From contig CAWFPS010000001.1 in the NCBI GenBank assembly GCA_963817905.1, positions 62,001 through 126,000 of the forward strand: a DNA stretch of 64,000 bases, read 5' to 3'. Each line of letters opens with the position of its first letter. The stretch's first letter is position 1. The DNA comes from VRUE01 sp963817905 (GTDB lineage Bacteria > Actinomycetota > Thermoleophilia > Solirubrobacterales > 70-9). Below the pieces are notes generated by a model that was given only the letters and a program-made list of their open reading frames with translations, was not told the origin of the DNA and made no database searches. This document shows positions 1 through 9,301 of this stretch, piece by piece. Made by a program: the position numbers and the translations under genes.

Positions 1-2
1 CC

Positions 3-781
3 GCCGGGGTGCGGGGACTCCTGGACGCGGGGCTGGTGCGGGCAAACTACCGCGGCGCGGAGCTCGCCTTCCCGCTCGGCGCGGTGCTGGCGACGGCGGC
101 CCTGGTGGCGCTGGCGCCGCTCGCCTTCCTCAACGACCGGGCCGACCTCGACCTGCTCAGTCCCGGCCTGCGCCAGTGGATGCCCTACCTGCTCGGCGTC
201 GCCTTCCTCGGCTTCCTCGACGACTCGCTGGGCCAGGGCGCGGCGGCGGGCGCGCCGCGGGGGTGGCGCGGGCACGCCCGGGCATTGCGCGAAGGCAGCC
301 TCTCGACCGGGGCGGTGAAGGCGCTGGGGGCATTGGCGCTGGCTGCCTACGTCGTCTCCGGGCGCGGGCTCGAATCCTGGCGCTACCTCGCCGACATCGC
401 CCTGTTGATCCTCGCCACCAACCTCTTCAACCTGCTCGACCTGCGGCCGGGGCGGGCGGAGAAGGGCCTGGCGCTGCTCGGCGCCGGGCTCTGCCTGGGC
501 GCCTGGACCTGGACGCCGCTGGAGCTGCTGGGGATCTTCGCCGGGCCGGCCCTGGTCGGCGCCGCCTTCACCCTGCGCGAGCGGGCGATGCTCGGCGACA
601 CCGGCTCCAACCTGCTCGGCGCCGTCGGCGGGGTATGGCTGCTGACGACGCTCGGTCCCGACGCCCGCCTGATCGCCCTCGCCGCGGTCGCCGGACTTAC
701 CATTTACGGAGAGTTGCGTTCGATCTCGGCGGCGATCGATTCGGTTCCGCCATTGCGGTGGCTAGACTCGCTCGGCAGAGC

Positions 782-785
<4 letters not shown>
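3..785 (+). CDS. MraY/WecA-like lipid-linked sugar phosphotransferase (5' end outside window)
   Basis: Polytopic membrane protein of the family that transfers a sugar-1-phosphate from a nucleotide sugar to a polyprenyl phosphate carrier. Family signatures are visible: the acidic pair in FLGFLDDS, the NLFNLLD segment (equivalent of the N-x-x-N-x-x-D loop) and LGDTGSNLLG near the C terminus, between hydrophobic helices. The frame is open to the window edge; a GTG at 9 is possible, but the true start probably lies upstream. The stop overlaps the pyrG start (ATGA), so the two are probably cotranscribed. The exact substrate cannot be told; the protein is short for MraY, so a paralogue is more likely. 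Confidence 0.75.
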
Positions 786-2464
<1,679 letters not shown>

Positions 2465-2497
2465 GCGCCTGTCGGTTCCCGGTTAGCCTGTCCGACC

Positions 2498-3607
2498 GTG
2501 GAGAGATTGCATGAGACGTTTGTTCGGTTGTGCGAGATTCGGAGCCCGACGGGTGAGGAGCGGGAGGTTGCTGACTCGATCGCTGCAGAGCTGCGGGCGC
2601 TTGGGTTGGATGTGAGTGAGGACGATGCTGCCGGGCCGGCTGAAGCTGGGGCGGGGAACCTGCTGGCGCGGTTGCCGGGGGCAAGCGATGAGTGGGTGAT
2701 GTTCTGTGCTCACATCGACACTGTTCCGCACAAGGGACAGATCGAGGTGGTCGAATCCGATGGGGTATTTCGCAGCGCGGGGGAGACGATTCTCGGCGCC
2801 GACAACAAGGCGGCCGTCGCGGTCTTCATGGAGCTGGTCGCCCGTCACGCCGGTGCGGACGGGCCGCCTCCGGTCGGGATCGAGCTGGTCCTGACCGTTG
2901 CCGAGGAGCAGGGGCTGCGCGGCGCCAAGGCATTCGACGCGAGCGTGCTGCGCTCGGAGTGCGGCTTCGTGCTCGACCACGCGAGTGCGGTCGGCGAGGT
3001 GATCGTCACCTCACCGACCCAGCAGAGCGTGCGCGCCGATTTCCGCGGGGTCGAGGCCCACGCTGGCATCCGTCCCGAGGACGGCAACAGCGCGATCGCG
3101 GCAGCCTCGGCGGCGATCGCCCGCATGGAGCTTGGCCGGCTCGACGAGGAGACGACCGCCAACGTCGGCGTCATCCGCGGCGGCACCTCGGGCAACGTCG
3201 TCCCCGGCCATTGCGAGATCGTCGCCGAGGCGCGCAGCCTCGACTCGGGCCGCGCCGCCGAGGTGGCGGGTTCGCTCAGCGACGCCTGCGCCTGGGGGGC
3301 GAGCGAGCACGGCTGCGACGCCGACGTGCGGATCGAGGAGCTCTTCCGCGGTTACAGGATTCCGCCTTCCTCGAGAGCGCTGGCGCTGGCCGAGGCGGGC
3401 CTGCGGCGGGCCGGTTTCGAGCCAGAGCGCACCGCCACCGGCGGCGGCAGCGACGCCAACGCCCTGATCGTCGACGGCTTCGATTGCGTCCTCCTCGCCA
3501 ACGGCACCACGGCGAACCACACCTCGGACGAGTCGGTCAGCGCCCGCAACCTCGACGCGATGCTCGAGGTCTGCGAGGGCATGGTTGCCGAGGCGGCGGC
3601 GGGCTAA
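2498..3607 (+). CDS. M20-family metallopeptidase, peptidase T-like
   Basis: Zinc-dependent peptidase of the M20 family, 369 aa with a GTG start. Metal-site motifs are visible: FCAHIDTVP (about residue 70), GADNKAAVAVF (about 102) and the catalytic-glutamate region TVAEEQGLRG (about 133). A dimerisation/lid domain follows (VEAHAGIRPEDGNSAI), then a C-terminal GGGSDANAL metal-ligand segment. The family includes tripeptidase T and related deacylases; PepT-like is the best guess and the substrate is not certain. It lies 33 bp after pyrG and 6 bp before the DUF3866 gene, so it may share their transcript. Confidence 0.85.
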   Translation: MERLHETFVRLCEIRSPTGEEREVADSIAAELRALGLDVSEDDAAGPAEAGAGNLLARLPGASDEWVMFCAHIDTVPHKGQIEVVESDGVFRSAGETILGADNKAAVAVFMELVARHAGADGPPPVGIELVLTVAEEQGLRGAKAFDASVLRSECGFVLDHASAVGEVIVTSPTQQSVRADFRGVEAHAGIRPEDGNSAIAAASAAIARMELGRLDEETTANVGVIRGGTSGNVVPGHCEIVAEARSLDSGRAAEVAGSLSDACAWGASEHGCDADVRIEELFRGYRIPPSSRALALAEAGLRRAGFEPERTATGGGSDANALIVDGFDCVLLANGTTANHTSDESVSARNLDAMLEVCEGMVAEAAAG

Positions 3608-3613
3608 GGCGCG

Positions 3614-4678
3614 GTGAGCGGCCGGCTGAAGCTGCGCCGCGGGGTCGTCGTCGGCGAGCAGCCGCTGACGGTCGAGGTAGACGGCGAGCGCCGCCCCGCC
3701 TGGGCCGACGAGGTGCTGCTCGGCGAGATGCGCGAGGGCGACGAGGTCGTGGTCAACACCGCCGCCCTGGACCTGGGCCTCGGCTCCGGCGGCTTCGACG
3801 TTGTCCACGTCAACCTAACCCGAGGCCTGGAGGCGAGCGGCGATAGCCGCGAGCACGTAATCAAGCTCAACTACACCTCCCTCCAGCACCCCGTCGCCCC
3901 CATAGAGCTTCCGGTGCGCCTTTTGCGGGATATGACCACAAAAAGCGCACCGGAACCGCCCGGGAAAGAGATACCTGTTCTTGTCTTGCCGCTGCACGGG
4001 CAGCTGGCGCCGGCGGCTTGGGCAGCTACGCGGGGGGCGACGAGGCTCAAGGTCGGCTATGTGCAGACCGGGGGAGGGGCGTTGCCGGGCTCGCTCAGCC
4101 GCGACGTGGCCGAGCTGCGTGAGCGCGGCCTGCTCTGCGGGCACATCGCGGCGGCGCCGTCCTACGGTGGCGAGCAGGAGGCGATCTCGGTCGCCGGAGC
4201 CTTCGACGCAGCGGCGAACAGTCTCGGCTGGGACGCGATCGTCGCCGGCCCCGGCCCCGGGATCATCGGCTCCGACAGCCGCCTCGGCCACGGCGGCCTT
4301 GCCGCCCTCGACACCGCCCACGCCTCCCTCGCCCTCGGCCTCCCAACCCTCCTCTCACCCCGCCTCTCAACCTCCGACCCCCGAGAGCGCCACAAACCAG
4401 TAAGCCACCACACCCTCACAGTCCTGAAGATGCTCCTAGCCGGCGTAGAGATCCCAGTCCCGTCCGAGGAGCCGGTTCCAATAGCAGTCCTCGCCACGGC
4501 AGCAGGCTGGCGCCACCGCCTCACCGAACACCCCGCCGACCTCTCCAACTACGAAGAAACAGGACTCCCCTCCCGAACGATGGGCCGCTCCATAACGGAG
4601 GACCCTCTCTTCTTCGCAGCAGCGTTGGCAGCAGGGAAAGCTCTCGCGAACGCTGCCTCCGCGGGTGGCGAGGACTGA
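3614..4678 (+). CDS. DUF3866 family protein
   Basis: Member of DUF3866, a protein family of unknown function that I know mainly from Actinobacteria and Firmicutes; 354 aa, GTG start 6 bp after the peptidase stop. Recognisable segments are HVNLTRGLE, LNYTSLQHPV and LHGQLAPAAWA, followed by a glycine-rich region (IVAGPGPGIIGSDSRLGHGG) and SHHTLTVLKMLLAG. About 15 residues between LQHPVAPIE and IPVLVLPLHG are encoded by a 47-nt hairpin sequence (3909-3955) and look like an in-frame insertion. No enzymatic function is proposed. The 3' end lies within a second long inverted repeat (4667-4735). Confidence 0.85.
   Translation: MSGRLKLRRGVVVGEQPLTVEVDGERRPAWADEVLLGEMREGDEVVVNTAALDLGLGSGGFDVVHVNLTRGLEASGDSREHVIKLNYTSLQHPVAPIELPVRLLRDMTTKSAPEPPGKEIPVLVLPLHGQLAPAAWAATRGATRLKVGYVQTGGGALPGSLSRDVAELRERGLLCGHIAAAPSYGGEQEAISVAGAFDAAANSLGWDAIVAGPGPGIIGSDSRLGHGGLAALDTAHASLALGLPTLLSPRLSTSDPRERHKPVSHHTLTVLKMLLAGVEIPVPSEEPVPIAVLATAAGWRHRLTEHPADLSNYEETGLPSRTMGRSITEDPLFFAAALAAGKALANAASAGGED
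3909..3955. repeat. 47-nt palindromic insert inside the DUF3866 gene
   Basis: TTCCGGTGCGC at 3909-3919 pairs exactly with GCGCACCGGAA at 3945-3955. The stem continues inward with TTTTG/CAAAA and GG/CC pairs and two mismatches, closing on a 7-nt loop (3929-3935). It keeps the reading frame and encodes a stretch out of keeping with the surrounding conserved sequence. One of three intragenic palindromes in this window. Confidence 0.8.
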
Positions 4679-4735
4679 GGGGGGCCGAGAACGGAGGCGC
4701 AGCCCCCGCCCGCAGGCCCCCCCTCAGTCCTCGCC
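4667..4735. repeat. Long inverted repeat spanning the end of the DUF3866 gene
   Basis: The 20 bases at 4667-4686 (GGCGAGGACTGAGGGGGGCC) are the reverse complement of 4715-4735 apart from one extra C. The left arm contains the stop codon of the DUF3866 gene. There is no U-run after it, so it is not a typical intrinsic terminator, although it could protect or end the transcript. Confidence 0.75.
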
Positions 4736-4806
4736 GGGCCCCGAGGCCAACACGCACGGTCCCTTGCCATTCAAGGGATGGACCGAAGCAGGGAGAACCT
4801 CCCGCC

Positions 4807-5745
4807 ATGGCCGTCGCCACCGCCCCGCGCACCGAGTCCCGCTTCGAGTCCCTGGTCCTCGACTTCCTCTCCTACCTGGAGCTGGAGCGCGGTCTCTCGC
4901 GCAACACGCTCGACGCCTACCGCACCGACTTGCACCAGTACGGCGAGTACCTCGCGGCTCACGACATCGACGCGCTCACGGCCGGTCCGGCCGAGATCGG
5001 GGAGTTCCTCGCCGAGCTGGCGACGGGCGAAGGCCGACCGGCCTGCTCCTCGGCGACGGTCCACCGCAAGGCCGCCTGCCTGCGCTCCTTTTACAAGCAC
5101 CTGCGCCGCGACGAGCTGATCGGCGATGACCCGACCGCGGCGTTGAGCGCCCCGCGCCGGGCCAAGAAGCTGCCCCAGGTTCTCAACTACGCCGAGGTGC
5201 AGAAGCTGCTGGCGGCGCCGCGCGGCGACGAGCCTACGGCGCTGCGCGACCGGGCGCTGCTCGAGGTCATGTACGCCTGCGGGCTGCGCGCCTCGGAGAC
5301 GATCGGACTGGAGCTGGGCGACGTCGATTTGCACGAGGGCTTCCTGCGCGCCCGCGGTAAGGGCAGCAAGGAACGCCTGGTGCCGCTCGGCCGCAAGGCG
5401 ATCGCGGCGATCTCCGGCTACCTGCGGAGCGGTCGCCCGAAGCTGATCGGCGAGCGCCACGAGGTGCGTCTCTTCGTCAACTTTCGCGGCGGCCCGCTGA
5501 GCCGCCAGGGCCTCTACAAGATCGTCAAGCGCAACGCCCGCGAGGCGGGCCTGGCCGGCCAGCTCAGTCCCCATACCCTGCGCCACAGCTTCGCCACCCA
5601 CCTGCTCGCCGGCGGCTGCGACCTGCGCGCCGTCCAGGAGATGCTCGGCCACGCCGACATCTCCACCACCCAGATGTACACCCACCTCTCCGGCGAGCAG
5701 CTGAAGACCGTCTACTTCAACTCCCACCCCCGCGCCACCGCCTAG
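4807..5745 (+). CDS. xerD: Tyrosine recombinase XerD-like
   Basis: Site-specific tyrosine recombinase, 312 aa, of the XerC/XerD type that resolves chromosome dimers at dif. It has an N-terminal SAM-like core-binding domain (FLSYLELERGLSRNTLDAY) and a C-terminal catalytic domain. Catalytic residues are all present: Arg161 (CGLRASE), the beta-hairpin Lys in RGKGSKERLVP, His256 and Arg259 (HTLRHSF), His282 (LGHADIS) and Tyr291 (QMYTH). Chromosomal context among core genes and standard length argue for the housekeeping enzyme rather than an element integrase; XerD rather than XerC is inferred from sequence feel. Confidence 0.92.
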   Translation: MAVATAPRTESRFESLVLDFLSYLELERGLSRNTLDAYRTDLHQYGEYLAAHDIDALTAGPAEIGEFLAELATGEGRPACSSATVHRKAACLRSFYKHLRRDELIGDDPTAALSAPRRAKKLPQVLNYAEVQKLLAAPRGDEPTALRDRALLEVMYACGLRASETIGLELGDVDLHEGFLRARGKGSKERLVPLGRKAIAAISGYLRSGRPKLIGERHEVRLFVNFRGGPLSRQGLYKIVKRNAREAGLAGQLSPHTLRHSFATHLLAGGCDLRAVQEMLGHADISTTQMYTHLSGEQLKTVYFNSHPRATA

Positions 5746-5787
5746 CGGTCGCCATTCTCGTCGCATAGCGGGAGAAATGGCGACCGC
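5745..5787. repeat. Inverted repeat between xerD and mutM
   Basis: GCGGTCGCCATT at 5745-5756 pairs with AATGGCGACCGC at 5776-5787, and CTC/GAG extends the stem after a one-base bulge. The arm begins at the last base of the xerD stop codon and ends 18 bp before mutM. It could act as a transcript-end hairpin but lacks a U-run. Confidence 0.7.
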
Positions 5788-5805
5788 ATGAGGTAGAACT
5801 CGGCG

Positions 5806-6705
5806 ATGCCTGAGCTGCCGGAGGTGGAGACCGTTGCCCGACAGCTGGATCCGGAGCTGGCGGGGCGGACGATCGAGGGGCTGGAGGTGCTCGATGCGCG
5901 CTGGTGCCGGCCGCTGGCGCCGCGGAAGTTCGAAATCTCGGTCGAGGGGGCGACGATCGAGGGCTTGGGACGGCGGGGCAAGTACCTGCTGCTGGCGCTC
6001 AGCGGGGCGCGGACGCTGGTGATGCACCTGCGGATGACCGGCAACCTCGTCCTGGTCGAGGGTGAGGAGAAGCTCGACCCATCGGAGGGACGGCGGCTGT
6101 ATGAGGCGGAGCGCTCCACCTCCGAGCGGCACCTGCGGGCGCGCTTCACGCTTGACGACGGCCGCGAGCTCTGGTTCACCGACCCGCGCCGCTTCGGCGA
6201 GGCGTTCTTGATCGAGGACGCGAAATTGGAGGAGCGCTTCGCCAAGCTCGGGGTCGAGCCGCTCTCGGTCGATTTCACCCCGGAGGCGCTGGGCGAGATG
6301 GCCGCTGGCCGCACGGCGCCGCTGAAGTCCTTCCTGCTCGACCAGTCCGGCGTCGCCGGGGTCGGCAACATCTATGCCGACGAGGCGCTCTTTCGCGCCC
6401 GCCTGCACCCGCTCTCCCCGGCCGGATCGATGAAGCCCGAGCACCAGGCTGCCCTGCGCGACGCCATCATTGCCGCGCTGGAAGCCGGGCTCGACGACGG
6501 CGGCGCCTCGATCGACGACTACCGCGACGGGCGCGGCGAGAAGGGCACGATGCAGGACGAGTTCCTCGTCCACACTCGCGAGGGCGAGCCCTGCCCGCGT
6601 TGCGACGCTACGATCGCCCGCATCGTCGTTTCCGGCCGTTCCACCTACTACTGCCCCGAGTGCCAGGTGCGCCTGCGCAGGCGTCCGAAACGGCGGCGGC
6701 GATGA
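5806..6705 (+). CDS. mutM: Formamidopyrimidine-DNA glycosylase
   Basis: Bifunctional base-excision repair enzyme that removes 8-oxoguanine and ring-opened purines and nicks the abasic site. The product is 299 aa and begins MPELPEVE, giving the catalytic proline and glutamate after Met removal. Conserved HLRMTGNL, FLLDQSGVAGVGNIYADE (helix-two-turn-helix region) and the C-terminal C4 zinc finger (CPRC, 16 residues, CPEC) are all present. The basic tail RRRPKRRRR is extra. The stop overlaps the start of the HD-domain gene. Confidence 0.95.
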   Translation: MPELPEVETVARQLDPELAGRTIEGLEVLDARWCRPLAPRKFEISVEGATIEGLGRRGKYLLLALSGARTLVMHLRMTGNLVLVEGEEKLDPSEGRRLYEAERSTSERHLRARFTLDDGRELWFTDPRRFGEAFLIEDAKLEERFAKLGVEPLSVDFTPEALGEMAAGRTAPLKSFLLDQSGVAGVGNIYADEALFRARLHPLSPAGSMKPEHQAALRDAIIAALEAGLDDGGASIDDYRDGRGEKGTMQDEFLVHTREGEPCPRCDATIARIVVSGRSTYYCPECQVRLRRRPKRRRR

Positions 6706-7463
6706 GCCGTCCGGCGACGGGAACCATGGCCTGGGCGCGCTCGACCGGCGGCGCGCTCGACCGGCGTGCGCGCTTCGAACAGCTACGCCAGGCGATCGGG
6801 CTGCGGCTTGCCGCGCTCGGCCCCGGCGGGCGCCGTGAGGCTGGGCTGGCGGAAAAGCACCTCGAGCTGCCCGGGCGCGAACCCGACAGCGAGCTCTGCC
6901 GCTCTGCCCTGGAGCTCTGCCGCGAGCTCTCGCCCGAGCCGCTCACCAACCACTCGCTGCGCACCTGGCTCTTCTCAGCTCTGCTCGCAAGCCGCGACGG
7001 AGTCGCCTACGACGAGGAGGTGCTCTACGTCGCCTGCCTGCTCCATGACATCGGCTTGACGCCGGCCCACTGGCAGAAGGACGAGCAGGCGCGCTGCTTC
7101 GCGGTGGAGGGCGCCTTTGCCGCCGAGCGCTTCAGCCTCGACCGCGGAGTCGAACGCGAGCGGGCGGAGCGGATCGCCGAGGCGATTGCCTGTCACCTCA
7201 ACGTGCACATCCCGCTCGAGTGCGGGCCGGAGACGCGGCTGCTTCATGACGGGGTTGGATTGGACGCGATCGGTCGCGGTGCAAGGGGGATCGACCGGGC
7301 CGCTATTACCGCAGTGAACGAGCGCTACCCCCGTGATGGAGTGGTCACCGCGCTGAGCGAGCCGACGCGGCGCCAGGCGAAGATCAGGCCCGAGTCGCGC
7401 ATCGGGCTCTTCACCCGCTTCGGCTTCCAGGGCATGGTCAAGGCCAACCCGCTGAACCGCTGA
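6702..7463 (+). CDS. HD-domain protein, putative phosphohydrolase
   Basis: Protein of 253 aa with an HD metal-binding domain: NHSLRTW (first His), CLLHDIGLTP (the HD pair) and a downstream AIACHLNVHIP stretch. Such domains act as phosphohydrolases or hydratases; the arrangement recalls the cyanamide hydratase-like group, but no substrate can be assigned. The ATG at 6702 overlaps the mutM stop by 4 bases; an ATG at 6726 is an alternative. Translational coupling to mutM is likely. The C-terminal QGMVKANPLNR is consistent with the same family. Confidence 0.75.
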   Translation: MSRPATGTMAWARSTGGALDRRARFEQLRQAIGLRLAALGPGGRREAGLAEKHLELPGREPDSELCRSALELCRELSPEPLTNHSLRTWLFSALLASRDGVAYDEEVLYVACLLHDIGLTPAHWQKDEQARCFAVEGAFAAERFSLDRGVERERAERIAEAIACHLNVHIPLECGPETRLLHDGVGLDAIGRGARGIDRAAITAVNERYPRDGVVTALSEPTRRQAKIRPESRIGLFTRFGFQGMVKANPLNR

Positions 7464-7535
7464 GCCACCGGGAAGCCGTCCGGGGCCTGCGGCAACGTTG
7501 GCGGGGTGAGCGAGTTCTGCTTAAAGGTGGCTTGA

Positions 7536-8264
7536 GTGGCAGGCCGCACGGTCAAGACCGAGGCGGTGGTGCTGCGCAGCATCCGCTACGGCGAGGCTGA
7601 CCGCATCCTTCACCTCTACTCGAAGACGCGGGGGCGAGTCGGCGCGATCGCCAAGGGCGTGCGGAAACCGAAGTCGCGCTTCGGCGGGCGCCTCGAGCCC
7701 TTCTTCCGCCTCGACCTGATCCTGCACGAAGGGCGCAGCGACCTGCTCACGGTCACCAGCGTCGCCACCCTCGACGGCTACCCGCGCCTGCGCGCCTCGG
7801 GCCCGGCGCTGGGCGCAGGCGCGCGCGCCTGCGACGCGGTGCTGCGCCTGCTCGACTCGGCCGAGCCCAACCCGCCCGCCTACAACCTGCTCTGCCGCTA
7901 CCTGGCGATGCTCGACGAGCCGGGTGCCGAGGAGCGGGCGGCGAGCCTGGAAACCGCGCTCTCCTTCCGGCTCAAGCTGGCGCTGGCGGCGGGCTTCTCG
8001 CCGGAGTTGGCATCGTGCGCAAGCTGTGGCGAGGCCGAACACCTGAGTGGCTTCTCCGGCGCCGCCGGGGGCGTCGTCTGCGCCAGCTGCGAAGGCGGTG
8101 GATTTCCGCTCTCCGAGGAGGCGCACCGCTTCATGGTGGGTGCAATCGGCAGCCCCCTGGCTGAGGCTCCACGGGCTGACGAGTTGTCCCTACGCCAGGT
8201 TGAACGGGCGGTGGGAGAGACGCTTGAGCACCATGCGCACGTGCAGCTTCGCGCCGCCGCGTAA
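7536..8264 (+). CDS. recO: DNA repair protein RecO
   Basis: RecF-pathway mediator that anneals single strands and helps load RecA. The product is 242 aa from a GTG start, with the N-terminal OB fold (KTEAVVLRSIRYGEADRIL, VGAIAKGVRKPKSRFGGRLEPF) and a helical C-terminal domain with a C4 zinc site (CASCG ... CASC). It is 72 bp after the HD gene and 23 bp before dgt. Length and motifs are normal for the family. Confidence 0.93.
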   Translation: MAGRTVKTEAVVLRSIRYGEADRILHLYSKTRGRVGAIAKGVRKPKSRFGGRLEPFFRLDLILHEGRSDLLTVTSVATLDGYPRLRASGPALGAGARACDAVLRLLDSAEPNPPAYNLLCRYLAMLDEPGAEERAASLETALSFRLKLALAAGFSPELASCASCGEAEHLSGFSGAAGGVVCASCEGGGFPLSEEAHRFMVGAIGSPLAEAPRADELSLRQVERAVGETLEHHAHVQLRAAA

Positions 8265-8287
8265 GGACCGACCCTTAGGATCGACAG

Positions 8288-9301
8288 GTGGAGTTGACCG
8301 CGACGTTTGAGGATCGGGTGCTCGCCCTGGAGGAGCAGTTCCTCATTCCGAAGGCGACTCGCTCCTACCCCGCCCTCCGTCAGGTCGAGGAGACCGATAG
8401 TCCGGTGCGGACGCCGTTTCAGCGCGATCGGGATCGGATTGTCCACTCGAAGGCGTTTCGCCGGCTCAAGCACAAGACGCAGGTCTTCGTCGCCCCCGAG
8501 GGCGACCACTACCGGACCCGGCTGACCCACACGCTCGAGGCCTGCGGGATCGCCCGCACCGTCGCCCGCGCGCTCGGCCTCAACGAGGACCTGACCGAGG
8601 CGATCGGGCTCGGACACGACCTCGGCCACCCGCCGTTCGGCCATGCCGGCGAGGAGGCGCTCGACGCGGCGCTGCGCGAGCGCTGCGACGCCGGCTTCAA
8701 GCACAACGAGCACTCGCTGCGGGTGGTCGAGGTGCTGGAGCGCGACGGGCGCGGCCTCAACCTGACCGAGCAGGTCCGCGACGGCATCCTCAACCACACC
8801 GGCTCGCGCAAGCCCGCAACGCTGGAGGGGCGGATCGTCAAGCTGGTCGACCGCGTCGCCTACATCAACCACGACATCGACGACGCATTGCGGGCCGGCG
8901 TGCTCGCGCCCGGCGACCTGCCGGCGGCGGAGATCGAGCTGCTGGGCGAGTCCGGCTCGGCCCGGATCGACACCCTGGTGCGCGACATCGTCGAGCGCTC
9001 GCGCGCCGAGGGCGACATCAAGCAGAGCGAGGAGACGGGCGGGGCGATGCTGCGGCTGCGCAAGTTCATGTTCGACCGCGTCTACCTGGGGCCGCTGGCG
9101 CGAGGCGAGCACGAGCGGGTGCACCGGGCGATGCGGGCGCTCTTCGACCACTACGTGGAGCACCCCGCCGAGGTGCCGGTGGGGGAGCCGGGCGCGAGCG
9201 ACTGCCAGCGCGCCGCCGACTACCTGGCCGGGATGACCGACCGCTACTGCATCGCCAAGTACGCCGAGCTGACGATGCCCGAGGAGACGCTGTGGCACTG
9301 A
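8288..9301 (+). CDS. dgt: Deoxyguanosinetriphosphate triphosphohydrolase-like protein
   Basis: HD-superfamily dNTP triphosphohydrolase, 337 aa, that releases tripolyphosphate from dGTP or other dNTPs and so affects dNTP pools. Visible motifs are FRRLKHKTQVF, HYRTRLTHTLE, GHDLGHPPFGHAGE (metal ligands) and HNEHSLRVVE. GTG start. The final 10 bases overlap the dnaG start, which suggests translational coupling of a nucleotide-pool enzyme to the primase. Confidence 0.92.
   Translation: MELTATFEDRVLALEEQFLIPKATRSYPALRQVEETDSPVRTPFQRDRDRIVHSKAFRRLKHKTQVFVAPEGDHYRTRLTHTLEACGIARTVARALGLNEDLTEAIGLGHDLGHPPFGHAGEEALDAALRERCDAGFKHNEHSLRVVEVLERDGRGLNLTEQVRDGILNHTGSRKPATLEGRIVKLVDRVAYINHDIDDALRAGVLAPGDLPAAEIELLGESGSARIDTLVRDIVERSRAEGDIKQSEETGGAMLRLRKFMFDRVYLGPLARGEHERVHRAMRALFDHYVEHPAEVPVGEPGASDCQRAADYLAGMTDRYCIAKYAELTMPEETLWH

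Noticed and set aside
176..781. N-terminal extension of pyrG by about 200 codons
   Set aside because: The upstream part is out of frame with a good membrane protein gene and is Arg/Pro/Ala-rich. The ATG at 782 gives the standard CTP synthase start.
4771..6573. 600-codon minus-strand open frame opposite xerD and mutM
   Set aside because: Shadow of two clearly identified genes in a GC-rich genome. Its composition (runs of Arg, Leu, Gly, Ala) lacks domain structure.
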